The notes: a model not told the origin generated them from the sequence alone. DNA of 64,000 bases from Pseudomonas sp. ICMP22404 (GCF_006227205.1 NZ_VCNG01000017.1:62001-126000), one strand, 5' to 3'; positions 34,505 to 43,838 are shown, counted from the stretch's first letter. Numbers and translations are program-made.

Positions 34505-35515
34505 TTGACCCGTCTGATCTTCGCCTGGTTGCTGATCGCTTCGAGCAGTGCCGCCATGGCCCGCGAATATGCCTACAGCGATGCGCACCTGCATTACGTC
34601 GATTTCTTTCAGGAAACCGCCGGCATGCCCAAGCTGCTCCAGGCGATGGCTGACAATCGCATCGAGCATGTGATGATTTCAGGTATCCCGGTCGCCAAGA
34701 AATGGCACGAGGACGAGCCCAAGCGTCCACGTTATTACGCCGGTGACGATGCGGATGCCTATTGGTACAGCGCCACCGATGGGATTGTCGCGGCGGCGGT
34801 GAGCAAGTTGACCACCGAGCAACGCCGGCACTTTCATCCGTTCCTGTCGGGTTTCAACCCCAATGACAAGAACTCCGCCGCCCATGTCCAGCGCATGCTT
34901 GATCTGTACCCGGGGTTGTGGCAAGGCATCGGTGAAGTCTTCACCCGTCACGATGACCTCACGGCGCTGACCTCGGGCGACACCCCGCGCGCCAACAACG
35001 AAGCCATGACGATGATCTATCACTTGGCGGCCGAGCACGACCTGCCGGTAATGCTGCATTCCAACATCACCTCCAAGCGTGAGAAGAATCCGCTTTACCT
35101 GCCAGAAATCGAAGAATCGTTGCGCAGGCACCCGCACACCCGCTTCATCTGGGCCCACGCCGGCACCAGCATGGAGATTCATCGGCATCAGACCCGATTG
35201 GATTTCCTGCTGCCAACCCTGACCCGGCTGCTCGAGGCCTACCCCAATCTGTACATAGATCTGTCCTGGAGCCTGCTCACGCCCTATTTGCTCGACGAAG
35301 CGGGCACGCCTCGGCCGGAGTGGGTAAGGCTGGTGGAGCGCTTTCCGGAGCGCTTCATGGTGGGGTCGGATGTGGTCGGACGTTTCGGCAAACTGGGGAA
35401 GGAGCTGCGCGGCTTCGATCCGTTTCTCGATGCCTTGCCCGAAGAGGTAGCGAGGAAGGTGGCGCGGGATAATTTCCTGGCGGTGTTGTGTGGGAGCAAG
35501 GCCTGCCCGCGATGA
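34505..35515 (+). CDS. Secreted amidohydrolase with REP-derived C-terminus
   Basis: A 336-aa TIM-barrel metal hydrolase (amidohydrolase_2 type). Metal-binding candidates are SDAHLH near the N-terminus, MLHSNI, WAHAGTS and GSD. The best start is TTG 34505: it has GGAG nine bases upstream and gives a compact signal peptide, MTRLIFAWLLIASSSAAMA. Upstream in-frame ATGs (34475, 34487) would bury the signal in extra residues. The last eight residues, CGSKACPR, and the TGA are translated from a REP element that begins at 35490. The substrate is unknown. Confidence 0.82.
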   Translation: MTRLIFAWLLIASSSAAMAREYAYSDAHLHYVDFFQETAGMPKLLQAMADNRIEHVMISGIPVAKKWHEDEPKRPRYYAGDDADAYWYSATDGIVAAAVSKLTTEQRRHFHPFLSGFNPNDKNSAAHVQRMLDLYPGLWQGIGEVFTRHDDLTALTSGDTPRANNEAMTMIYHLAAEHDLPVMLHSNITSKREKNPLYLPEIEESLRRHPHTRFIWAHAGTSMEIHRHQTRLDFLLPTLTRLLEAYPNLYIDLSWSLLTPYLLDEAGTPRPEWVRLVERFPERFMVGSDVVGRFGKLGKELRGFDPFLDALPEEVARKVARDNFLAVLCGSKACPR

Positions 35516-35572
35516 GGTCAACGCGGTCTTGAGCGCTGAGGTGTCTGGATCGCGAGCAAGCTATGCTCCCAC
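35490..35572. repeat. REPIN overlapping the 3' end of the amidohydrolase gene
   Basis: GTGGGAGCAAGGCCTGCCCG at 35490 and a right arm ATCGCGAGCAAGCTATGCTC-CCAC ending at 35572. The left arm encodes the end of the preceding protein and its stop codon. Confidence 0.88.
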
Positions 35573-35591
35573 AGGGTAGAAGCAGGCAAAA

Positions 35592-35620
35592 AAAACGCCC
35601 CGAACCGGTCGGGGCGTTTT
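35592..35620. terminator. Bidirectional terminator (fabB and amidohydrolase)
   Basis: Stem AAAACGCCCCGA / TCGGGGCGTTTT, loop ACCGG. On the minus strand it is followed by a longer T run, so it is strongest for fabAB. Confidence 0.93.
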
Positions 35621-35643
35621 CGTGTGCGGCGTAGCAGCGGGGC

Positions 35644-36864
35644 TTACTTGCCCTGCCAGCGCTTCAGTACCAGGGTGGCGTTGGTGCCGCCGAAGCCGAA
35701 GCTGTTGCTCATCACGGTGTTGATGGTGGCGTTTTCGCGGGTCTTGGTCAGGATCGGCAGGTCGGCCACTTCCGGGTCCAGCTCGTCGATGTTGGCCGAG
35801 CCGGCGATGAAGTTGCCTTCCATCATCAGCATGCAGTAGATCGCTTCGTGAACGCCGGCGGCGCCCAGGGAGTGACCCGACAGGCTCTTGGTAGAGCTGA
35901 TGGCCGGCGCCTTGTCGCCGAACACTTCACGCACACCTTTCATTTCCGCGACGTCGCCGACCGGAGTCGAAGTGCCGTGGGTGTTCAGGTAGTCGATCGG
36001 GGTGTCGACGGTGGACATCGCCATCTGCATGCAGCGGATAGCACCTTCGCCGCTTGGGGCAACCATGTCGTAGCCGTCGGACGTAGCGCCGTAGCCGACG
36101 ATTTCCGCGTAGATTTTTGCACCGCGGGCCAGGGCATGTTCCAGCTCCTCGACCACCACCATGCCACCGCCACCGGCAATGACGAAACCGTCACGGTCGG
36201 CATCGTAGGCGCGGGAGGCTTTTTCTGGCGTGTCGTTGCGCTTGCTGGACAGGGCGCCCATGGCGTCGAACAGGAACGACTGGCTCCAGTGTTCTTCTTC
36301 ACCGCCGCCGGCGAACACGACGTCCTGCTTGCCCATCTGGATCTGTTCCATGGCGGTACCGATGCAGTGGGCACTGGTGGCGCAGGCAGAAGCGATGGAG
36401 TAGTTCAGGCCCTTGATCTTGAAAGGCGTGGCCAGGCAGGCGGAAACGGTGCTGCTCATGGTCCGGGTGACGCGATACGGACCGACGCGCTTGACGCCTT
36501 TCTCGCGCAGGATGTCCAGCGCTTCCATCTGGTTCAAGGTCGAGGCACCGCCGGAGCCGGCGATCAGGCCGGTGCGCGGGTTGGACACCTGCTCTTCGGT
36601 CAGGCCGGAGTCGGCGATGGCGTCTTTCATGGCCAGGTAGGCGTAAGCCGCTGCATGGCCGACAAAACGGTAGATCTTGCGATCGATCAGTTCTTCGAGG
36701 TTGAGGTCAATGGAGCCGGAAACCTGGCTACGCAGACCCATTTCGGCGTATTCCGGGTTGAACCGGATGCCAGGGCGACTTGCACGCAGGTTAGCGGAGA
36801 CGGTCTCTTTGTCATTGCCCAGGCAAGAAACGATGCCAAGACCAGTGATAACGACGCGGCGCAT
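35644..36864 (-). CDS. fabB: 3-oxoacyl-ACP synthase I
   Basis: A 406-aa condensing enzyme that elongates cis-3-decenoyl-ACP into unsaturated fatty acids. Active Cys161 lies in SIASACATSAHCIG. The two histidines lie in NTHGTSTPVGD and SLSGHSLGAAG. Length matches E. coli FabB (406 aa). It is 11 bases downstream of fabA in the classical fabAB operon and ends at a strong terminator. In Pseudomonas the pair is controlled by DesT/FabR-like TetR regulators. Confidence 0.98.
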   Translation of the reverse strand: MRRVVITGLGIVSCLGNDKETVSANLRASRPGIRFNPEYAEMGLRSQVSGSIDLNLEELIDRKIYRFVGHAAAYAYLAMKDAIADSGLTEEQVSNPRTGLIAGSGGASTLNQMEALDILREKGVKRVGPYRVTRTMSSTVSACLATPFKIKGLNYSIASACATSAHCIGTAMEQIQMGKQDVVFAGGGEEEHWSQSFLFDAMGALSSKRNDTPEKASRAYDADRDGFVIAGGGGMVVVEELEHALARGAKIYAEIVGYGATSDGYDMVAPSGEGAIRCMQMAMSTVDTPIDYLNTHGTSTPVGDVAEMKGVREVFGDKAPAISSTKSLSGHSLGAAGVHEAIYCMLMMEGNFIAGSANIDELDPEVADLPILTKTRENATINTVMSNSFGFGGTNATLVLKRWQGK

Positions 36865-36875
36865 GCGGATAACCC

Positions 36876-37391
36876 TTAGAAGTTGTCAGTGGAGGTGAAA
36901 ACGCCGACCCGAAGGCCCTCGGCGGTATAGATCTCGCGACCGTCGACAGCCACCGAACCATCGGCAATGGCCATGTTCAGCTTGCCCTTGAGGACGCGTT
37001 TGATATGAATGTTATAGGTGATTTTCTTCGCGGTCGGCAGGACCTGACCGAAGAACTTCACTTCGCCCGAACCGAGGGCGCGACCGCGGCCCGGCAGACC
37101 CTGCCAGCCGAGGAAAAAACCGACCAGTTGCCACATGGCATCCAGGCCCAGGCAGCCCGGCATGACCGGATCGCCTTCGAAATGGCAGGCGAAGAACCAC
37201 AGGTCCGGATTGATATCCAGCTCGGCGACCAATTCACCTTTGCCGTACTTGCCACCCTCTTCGCTGATATGGGTGATGCGATCCACCATCAGCATGTTCG
37301 GGGCGGGCAGTTGCGCGTTACCTGGGCCGAACAGCTCACCGCGACTGCAGCGCAGCAGATCTTCCCGGGTAAAGGCGTTTTGTTTGGTCAT
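36876..37391 (-). CDS. fabA: 3-hydroxydecanoyl-ACP dehydratase/isomerase
   Basis: A 171-aa hotdog enzyme that makes the cis double bond at the C10 stage. The active residues His70 and Asp84 lie in ACHFEGDPVMPGCLGLDAMW. Length equals E. coli FabA (172 aa). It is the first gene of fabAB. The 237-bp upstream gap up to the sensor kinase gene contains the promoter region. It has a short GTGA-AAG-TCAC palindrome at 37498-37508, which I do not assign to a regulator. Confidence 0.98.
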   Translation of the reverse strand: MTKQNAFTREDLLRCSRGELFGPGNAQLPAPNMLMVDRITHISEEGGKYGKGELVAELDINPDLWFFACHFEGDPVMPGCLGLDAMWQLVGFFLGWQGLPGRGRALGSGEVKFFGQVLPTAKKITYNIHIKRVLKGKLNMAIADGSVAVDGREIYTAEGLRVGVFTSTDNF

Positions 37392-37628
37392 GCGAGCTCC
37401 TCAATAGTCCCATGCGGCAGGGTTGGGCGAATCTTCCCGACCGATCGAAGCGGTCATGCCTCGAATCGACAGCCTACTCATAGACTATTGCGTTGTAGTG
37501 AAAGTCACAGCACACGGAAAATGAATGTACACCTGTGCACTGAAATTTTTTATCCGAGCTTCAATCGAGGCTCGTTCGGGTGCCTAAGACTGCCGCACTT
37601 TCGTCTTTCACGCCAGCTACACAGGCTA

Positions 37629-39530
37629 CTAATGCACCCAACGCTGCAGAATATGCTGCAGATCAACCCTTTTGAACGGCTTTGCCAGGTAATCGTTCAT
37701 GCCTGCCGCGAGGCAGGCTTCGCGATCGCCCTGCAAGGCATTGGCCGTCAGGGCGACGATCGGTACCTCGCCGCAACCTGGTAACTGGCGGATCCGTCGC
37801 GTGGCCTCGTAACCGTCGACCACCGGCAAGCGGCAATCCATGAGGATCAATTCAAACATCAGGCTTTCAGCGCTGCGGATGGCCTGGGCGCCGTCGGCGG
37901 CGATGCTGACGGTAAAGCCCAGGCTGCGCAACATGGCTTCGATCACGGTCTGGTTCACCGGGTTGTCCTCCACCAGCAGCACGTTGCGACCGGCGCCACC
38001 CTCGCCGCCGTGGGACAGTCGCGGTGGGATCTCCACCGGGCCCTGTGTGGACCGGGCCAGCGGAATTTCCAGGGTAAACACCGAGCCCTGGCCTTCCTCG
38101 CTCTGGGCCCGCAGCGTGCCGCCCATGCGTTCGGCCAGGGTGCGCGCGATCGGCAGGCCCAGGCCGGTGCCACCGTAGCGGCGGGAAATCGAACTGTCGG
38201 CCTGCTGGAACGCGTCGAACATGCGCTCCAGGCTTTCGGGTGAAATACCGATGCCACTGTCGCGCACCGTGCAGGTGAACCACAGCAATTCGTGGTCCAG
38301 GGCCTGCCACTGGCACTGCACGGTGACACGTCCCTGCTCGGTGAACTTCAGTGCGTTGCCGATCAGGTTCACCAGGATCTGTCGGATCCGCGTCGGATCG
38401 CCTTGCACCTGCAAGGCCTTCATGTCGTCCGGAATCAGCAGGTCCAGGCCCAATTTGCGTTGGGCGGCGCTGTGCTGGAACGACTGGGCGCAACTGCCCA
38501 CCAGCTCGGTCAGGTTGAACGGGATATGTTCCAGCTCCAGGGCCGAACGTTCGATGCGCGAGAAGTCGAGGATGTCGTTGATCACCTTCAACAGGTGCTC
38601 GGTGGATTCCGAAGCCAGTGCCGTGTACTCGTGCTGCTCGTCGGTCATCCGGGTGGTTTCCAGCAGTTGCAGCATGCCCAGCACACCGTTCATGGGCGTG
38701 CGCAACTCGTGGCTCATCATGGCCAGGAATTCCGACTTGGCGCTGTTGGCTTTTTCGGCTTCTTCCCGGGTCTTGATCAACTGCGCCATGGCCTGGTGCT
38801 GTTCCCGGCTGGCTTGTTCCAGGCCGTCGGCCAGGTTGTTGATATGCCGCGACAAGGCCCCCAGCTCGGCGTCGTCAACGATAGGCAACGGTTTGCTGTA
38901 GTCGCCTTGCTGGATGGCCTTGACGGCGTTGCCGATGTCGCGGATCGGCCGGGACAGGTCAGAGGCCAGGCGACGCGCCACCAGGAAGGTGAACAGCAGG
39001 GCGAACAACGCCAGGATCGCGGCCTTGAACAGGATTTCCTGCTGCCGCTGGCTGAAGGCATCGCTGGACATGCCGACGATCACCCGGCCCAGGTAATCTT
39101 CGCCAGGAGTCTCGATGGGGGGGCTGCTGCCTTGCAGGAAATCGTTGTTCAGGGCGATGCGCTGCAGGCGAACCGGCGCCTGGAACATTTCGATCTGCTG
39201 GGAGTGAACACGATTCTGCTCGGGCTGCTCGACGTGCACCAACACCCGGTGTGTGCTGTCCTGTACTTCCAGAAAGCGCACGTGGGGCGTGGCCAGGGTG
39301 GCGGTGAGCAGGCTTTCCAGCACATCGTTGTTGCCGGAAATCACGCCGTATTCGGTGGCGGGAGCCAGTTGGTTGGCGATCAGTTGCCCGGTGTGATTGA
39401 GTTCCTGGCGCAGGTCCTGGATTCGCACGAAGGTGAAGAAACTGATCAACAGCACGGTCAGCAGCAACGCCGGGCCAAGGGCGATGAGCTGGGTGCGTGT
39501 ACTGATATCCCAACGGCGACGCAAGGTCAT
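37629..39530 (-). CDS. Hybrid sensor histidine kinase with receiver domain
   Basis: A 633-aa inner-membrane protein. TM1 is at ~16-36, a ~130-residue periplasmic CHASE8-like sensor follows, then TM2 at ~168-186 and HAMP at 187-240. HisKA has phospho-His274 in MMSHELRTPMNG. The ATPase has N392, DSGIGIS (424-430) and GGTGLGL (453-459). A receiver at ~515-630 has Asp565 and Lys617. There is no Hpt or DNA-binding domain, so the signal must pass to a separate Hpt/regulator, as in the GacS/LadS type of network. It is the last gene of the TonB receptor operon and overlaps the binding-protein gene by 4 bases (ATGA). The packing suggests the binding protein presents a ligand to this kinase. Confidence 0.93.
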   Translation of the reverse strand: MTLRRRWDISTRTQLIALGPALLLTVLLISFFTFVRIQDLRQELNHTGQLIANQLAPATEYGVISGNNDVLESLLTATLATPHVRFLEVQDSTHRVLVHVEQPEQNRVHSQQIEMFQAPVRLQRIALNNDFLQGSSPPIETPGEDYLGRVIVGMSSDAFSQRQQEILFKAAILALFALLFTFLVARRLASDLSRPIRDIGNAVKAIQQGDYSKPLPIVDDAELGALSRHINNLADGLEQASREQHQAMAQLIKTREEAEKANSAKSEFLAMMSHELRTPMNGVLGMLQLLETTRMTDEQHEYTALASESTEHLLKVINDILDFSRIERSALELEHIPFNLTELVGSCAQSFQHSAAQRKLGLDLLIPDDMKALQVQGDPTRIRQILVNLIGNALKFTEQGRVTVQCQWQALDHELLWFTCTVRDSGIGISPESLERMFDAFQQADSSISRRYGGTGLGLPIARTLAERMGGTLRAQSEEGQGSVFTLEIPLARSTQGPVEIPPRLSHGGEGGAGRNVLLVEDNPVNQTVIEAMLRSLGFTVSIAADGAQAIRSAESLMFELILMDCRLPVVDGYEATRRIRQLPGCGEVPIVALTANALQGDREACLAAGMNDYLAKPFKRVDLQHILQRWVH

Positions 39531-40459
39531 GGGCGGTGTTCTCCTTCGGCCAACTGCGTAGCGACGGAAGCGGCGTCAATCGGTTCGAGCCCCAGGGAGC
39601 GGGCGACTTGCCGGTTGTCCAGGACTTTGAAGCGAGCCGGATACAGCGCGCGTGGCCAGGTGGCGACGGGACGGTCGAGCAGATCGTCGAGAATCGCCAG
39701 CCAGTCTTCCTGGTCGCTGTAGGTGCTGGCCAGACTGCCGGCCCTGACGAACGCCGCGCTCGGGCCGATCAGCGCGCGTTGTCGGGCATAGCTGCTGAGC
39801 AACAGGTTCTTCACGGTCTTGGGGTTGTACAGGTCGGGGTCGTCGAGGCCCAGCAAGACATCGCTCTGGCCCAGCAGGTTTTGCAGGGGGCGGCTGTCGC
39901 TGGTGTCTTCCCAGCGCTCGGTGACGATCTCCAGGTCCAGCGGTACGGCGGCCTGGCGGATCTCCTTGAGCAGGAACTCGCTGTGCCCGTCGAACAGCAC
40001 GCCGACCCTGCGCGCTTGCGGGAAGATCGTGCGAATCAGGCGCAATTGTCGCGCTACCGGCGGATCGCTCCACAACAGGCTCAAGTGCGCGGGGATTGCC
40101 TCGCCCAGGCGGTCCCGGGCTTGTAGCCGGCTGATCCGCAGCACCAGCGTGGCCGGTCCCTGAGCCGCTTGCAGACGCCAGTCGAGGCTGGGCAGGTCCA
40201 GCAGCACCAGGCGGATATTGGCCGGCAACTTGTCCGGTGCCGGCAGACTCGCCAACGGGGTGAAGCGCACATCGTCTTCGGGGCGCAGGGCCTTCAGGGC
40301 CTGGGTAAAGGACTGCACGCCGGGGCTGTCCTGGGTTCCGGTCAACAGGATTTCGGCGGCGCGGGCCTGTAGCGTTGCCAGCAGGCCCGCCAGCACCAGG
40401 CACAGTGCCAGCGGCAGGCGGCCGGGAAATGGCCTCTTGCCCGGTTGGCTCCGGGCCAT
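39527..40459 (-). CDS. Periplasmic ABC-type substrate-binding-like protein
   Basis: A 310-aa secreted protein with signal peptide (LPLALCLVLAGLLATLQARA-AE). Two Rossmann-like lobes can be seen, with LSLLWSDPPVARQLRLIRTIF and RRVGVLFDGHSEFLLKEI and then DVLLGLDDPDLYNPKTVKNLLLSSY. This resembles the PF04392-type ABC substrate-binding group. No permease or ATPase is near. Its ATG directly abuts the TonB receptor stop, and its end overlaps the kinase start by 4 bases, so it is translationally coupled on both sides. Its role is probably sensing, not import (inference). Confidence 0.82.
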   Translation of the reverse strand: MARSQPGKRPFPGRLPLALCLVLAGLLATLQARAAEILLTGTQDSPGVQSFTQALKALRPEDDVRFTPLASLPAPDKLPANIRLVLLDLPSLDWRLQAAQGPATLVLRISRLQARDRLGEAIPAHLSLLWSDPPVARQLRLIRTIFPQARRVGVLFDGHSEFLLKEIRQAAVPLDLEIVTERWEDTSDSRPLQNLLGQSDVLLGLDDPDLYNPKTVKNLLLSSYARQRALIGPSAAFVRAGSLASTYSDQEDWLAILDDLLDRPVATWPRALYPARFKVLDNRQVARSLGLEPIDAASVATQLAEGEHRP

Positions 40460-42583
40460 CTAGAAGGACAACTCCGCGCTGAAGTACATGACATGTCGGG
40501 AGTCGTAGCGGTTGTCGACGAAGGTGGTGGGTTGATTGTCGAGGCGTTGTTGCAGGACACCCGCCAGCTCCAGGCTGGCTTTGCCCAGCGGGATGCGCCG
40601 GGCGAGGCGGGTATCGACCCGTTCGAAGCGGTAGCCGTTGAGGGCATCGGCGGCGTAATAGAACACCGAGCTGTTCCAACCCTGGCCCCAGTCCCGCAGC
40701 CAGCCGGCCGAACCACTGTTGCGGGCGGTCAGTTGTTCATCGAGGGGCGCGCTGGCCAGGGCGTCGACGTAGGCATACGTCACGCGCAGGCGGTCGGCGT
40801 TGGTCATGCGCCAGTCGAGTTGGGTTTCGGCGCCGGAAAACTGCGACTCATTGGCGTTGCTGGCGATGTACTGGTTGTTGCGCAGCGGTTCGCTGATCAT
40901 GCCGGTGATTTCGTCGTGGAACAGCCTGACGTCAACCGTCAGGCCCAGGTCCATGAAATAGCCGTTGTAGCCCAGTTCCCGGGAGCGCATGTGTTCCTGC
41001 TCGAGGTTTCCCGGACCGCGGGTCTGGACAAAGTAACGCGCGCTGCTTCGGCCAAAGGCGGTGGGTTGCAGGTTCGTGACCTGATAGCTCCAGTTGACGT
41101 TGTTCTCGAACATGTCCGGTGAGCGTACCGCTTCGGAGTACACCGCCCGCAAGCCATGCCGTGGCGTGATCAGGTAGTTGACCGCCACCCGCGGTGTCAG
41201 CGAACTGCCGGTCAGGCGGGTGTCTTCGAACATCGCGCCGCCCTGCAACAGCCAGTGCTCGGTGGCCCGCCATTCGAACTGGCCAAACAGCCGCCAGGTG
41301 GTGTCATCCAGTGTGCCGTCGAAGTACGTCTCGGAATCGGCCCGGTCATAGCGATAGTTCGCCCCGGTCACCAGTCGCAGGCTGTCGGACAGGCTCAGGG
41401 TGTCCTGGATCTCCAGGTCGTAGCGTGATTCCCGGGCACTCTGGTCGATATCGCCGCACACGGTTCGCGAGGCGCCGTTGCGCCATTGGTCGAGCACCTG
41501 GTTGGCCAACGCCTGTTCCTGCGCCGTACCGGGTGGCGCGCCGGTGCTGGTGAAGCCGGGCATGTTGCGCGCCAGCTTCTCTGCGTAGTTGGGATTGAGC
41601 AGCCACAGGTCGGTCAGTTGCGGGCTGAAGGACACCTCGGCATCGCAGGCGCGCCAGGTCTGCTGGCGATCCCAGTGCTGGATCGAGCTCTGCACATACA
41701 GGCTGTGGTTGGGGTTGAGGTCCAGATTCCAGCGCAGCGAGCCGGCATAGTCCTTGGCGATGACGTCGGAGTTATCCCCAGCGGCGGTAATACCGGCAAA
41801 GACCGGGTGGTAGGTATAAGGCCGCTGGTTGGTCCCGTCCTTGGCATTCAACTGCCAATCGATGCTCTGTTGTTCATTCAGTGTCTGGCTGACCGACAGG
41901 TTGATACGGTTCAAGCGGCGGCTATCGCGGTAGTCGGCGCCGTTGCGGTCGCTGTCGAAGCCGTCGTCTTCCTGACCGGACAAGGAAAGTCGCAGATCGC
42001 CCCCCTCCCAGCCGGTGCCCTGGCTGGCGTACCAGTCGCTGATGCCGCGCTGGCCCTGGGTGATCTTCACCCGCGTGCCGTGGCTGTTGGCCGGCGCCCG
42101 GGTGATGATGTTGACCACCGCCATCAGCGCGTTGGCGCCATAGCTGACCGTGTTCGGGCCGCGGAAGACTTCGATTCGCTCGATGTCCTCCATGGCCACC
42201 GGAATGTCGCTCCAGTCAACGGTGGCGAGACCGGCGCGGTACACCGAGCGGCCATCGATCAGCACCTGCATGCGGCGTGCTTCGCTGGCGTTGGTGCCGT
42301 GGTAGTTCACGGTGGGCTGATTACCGCTGAGGTTGCCGACCATCATGCCGGGTACCAGGCGCAGCAGTTCGCTGATGTCCCGGGCGCCACTGGCCTTGAT
42401 CAGCTCGCTGTCCAGCACGGTCATGCTGCCCGGCACCGCCGCTGGCGATTGTTTCAAGCGAGTGGCGGTCAGGACCTGGGGCAGGGGTTGGCTGTCGACA
42501 AACAAGTCGTCGGCCCACACTGGCGGGCTGACGAGCAGCGCCAAGAGCAGGGACGAGCCTGAGCGGGAGGGGCCAACGGTCAC
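40460..42583 (-). CDS. TonB-dependent outer-membrane receptor
   Basis: A 707-aa receptor with a signal peptide ending SPPVWA-DD. The plug domain (~30-150) includes VLTATRLKQSPAAVPGSMTV, LLRLVPGMMVG, QVLIDGRSVYR and EDIERIEVFRGPNTVSYGAN. A ~550-residue beta-barrel follows and ends in an aromatic residue (SAELSF). No N-terminal sigma-signalling domain and no Fur box were seen upstream, so an iron-siderophore role is not shown. The start is GTG. It is first of a three-gene overlapping operon with a binding protein and a hybrid kinase; the receptor may feed the ligand that the kinase senses. Confidence 0.93.
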   Translation of the reverse strand: MTVGPSRSGSSLLLALLVSPPVWADDLFVDSQPLPQVLTATRLKQSPAAVPGSMTVLDSELIKASGARDISELLRLVPGMMVGNLSGNQPTVNYHGTNASEARRMQVLIDGRSVYRAGLATVDWSDIPVAMEDIERIEVFRGPNTVSYGANALMAVVNIITRAPANSHGTRVKITQGQRGISDWYASQGTGWEGGDLRLSLSGQEDDGFDSDRNGADYRDSRRLNRINLSVSQTLNEQQSIDWQLNAKDGTNQRPYTYHPVFAGITAAGDNSDVIAKDYAGSLRWNLDLNPNHSLYVQSSIQHWDRQQTWRACDAEVSFSPQLTDLWLLNPNYAEKLARNMPGFTSTGAPPGTAQEQALANQVLDQWRNGASRTVCGDIDQSARESRYDLEIQDTLSLSDSLRLVTGANYRYDRADSETYFDGTLDDTTWRLFGQFEWRATEHWLLQGGAMFEDTRLTGSSLTPRVAVNYLITPRHGLRAVYSEAVRSPDMFENNVNWSYQVTNLQPTAFGRSSARYFVQTRGPGNLEQEHMRSRELGYNGYFMDLGLTVDVRLFHDEITGMISEPLRNNQYIASNANESQFSGAETQLDWRMTNADRLRVTYAYVDALASAPLDEQLTARNSGSAGWLRDWGQGWNSSVFYYAADALNGYRFERVDTRLARRIPLGKASLELAGVLQQRLDNQPTTFVDNRYDSRHVMYFSAELSF

Positions 42584-42782
42584 GGCAGAGCCTTTGATAA
42601 CAGAATGATGGCGGGCATGTTAACTGAGCTGAGAGACTTTTCCAGTTGCGTTGATAGCATTTTCCGAGCAATTGATGGTCAGCTTCCTACAGTTGTGGGT
42701 AATTAATAGCGGGGCTAGTCGCGATCTGGGCGCTCCGTATAATGCCCGGCATCGCCACTTGGTATGGATGAACGGATTGCAT

Positions 42783-43808
42783 ATGACTGAACAGCGCCCG
42801 ATTGCGGTCCTGGGAGGCGGGAGTTTCGGTACCGCCGTGGCCAACCTGCTGGCCGAGAATGGTCACCCGGTACGCCAATGGATGCGTGACCCGGAGCAGG
42901 CCGAGGCCATCCGGGTCAACCGCGAGAACCCGCGTTACCTCAAGGGCATCAAGATCCGTCCGGAAGTGGAGCCGGTGACCGACCTGCAGGCCACGCTCCA
43001 GGGCAGTGACCTGTTTTTTGTCGCCTTGCCCTCCAGCGCCTTGCGCTCGGTGCTGGCGCCCCATGCCGACTGCCTGAGCGGCAAGTTCCTGGTCAGCCTG
43101 ACCAAGGGCATCGAAGCCCAGACCTTCAAGCTGATGAGCGAGATTCTTGAAGAGATCGCGCCAAAAGCGCGGATCGGGGTGATTTCCGGGCCGAACCTGG
43201 CGCGGGAAATCGCCGAGCACGCCTTGACCGCCACCGTGGTGGCCAGTGAAGACGAAGAACTGTGCAAGCGGGTCCAGGCCGCGCTTCATGGCCGCACTTT
43301 CCGGGTCTATGCCAGTGCCGACCGTTTCGGCGTGGAGCTGGGCGGAGCGCTGAAGAACGTCTATGCGATCATCTCCGGCATGGCGGTGGCGCTGGGCATG
43401 GGAGAGAACACCAAGAGCATGCTGATCACCCGGGCTCTGGCGGAAATGACGCGCTTTGCCGTCAGCCAGGGCGCCAATCCAATGACCTTCCTCGGGTTGG
43501 CGGGGGTGGGCGACCTCATCGTCACTTGCTCCTCGCCCAAGAGTCGCAACTACCAGGTCGGCTTCGCTCTCGGCGAGGGCCTGAGCCTGGACGAGGCCGT
43601 GTCGCGCCTGGGCGAAGTGGCCGAAGGCGTGAACACCCTCAAGGTACTCAAGGCCAAGTCCCAGGAGGCCGGGGTCTATATGCCGCTGGTCGCGGGGTTG
43701 CACGCGATTCTGTTCGAAGGGCGCACGCTGGAACAGGTGATCGAACTGTTGATGCGTGGCGAGCCGAAGACCGATGTCGATTTCATTTCCACCAGTGGCT
43801 TCAATTGA
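42783..43808 (+). CDS. gpsA: Glycerol-3-phosphate dehydrogenase [NAD(P)+]
   Basis: A 341-aa cytoplasmic enzyme that reduces dihydroxyacetone phosphate to sn-glycerol 3-phosphate for phospholipid synthesis. The dinucleotide motif is AVLGGGSFGTAVANL (8-22). SLTKGIEAQTFKLMSEIL and GVISGPNLAREIAE follow, and the catalytic Lys lies in GGALKNVYAIISGMAVAL. I start at ATG 42783 (MTEQRPIAVLGGG), as in P. aeruginosa; the long upstream frame is not protein-like. It is divergent from the TonB receptor operon. Confidence 0.97.
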   Translation: MTEQRPIAVLGGGSFGTAVANLLAENGHPVRQWMRDPEQAEAIRVNRENPRYLKGIKIRPEVEPVTDLQATLQGSDLFFVALPSSALRSVLAPHADCLSGKFLVSLTKGIEAQTFKLMSEILEEIAPKARIGVISGPNLAREIAEHALTATVVASEDEELCKRVQAALHGRTFRVYASADRFGVELGGALKNVYAIISGMAVALGMGENTKSMLITRALAEMTRFAVSQGANPMTFLGLAGVGDLIVTCSSPKSRNYQVGFALGEGLSLDEAVSRLGEVAEGVNTLKVLKAKSQEAGVYMPLVAGLHAILFEGRTLEQVIELLMRGEPKTDVDFISTSGFN

Positions 43809-43838
43809 GCCGCTGTCGATGACAAGCAGGAGTGAGCT

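Noticed and set aside
37498..37508. GTGA-AAG-TCAC palindrome upstream of fabA as a DesT/FabR operator
   Set aside because: Arms are only 4 bp and do not match a DesT-type site well enough to call.
42584..42782. Fur box upstream of the TonB receptor
   Set aside because: No GATAATGATAATCATTATC-like sequence is present; iron control is not supported.
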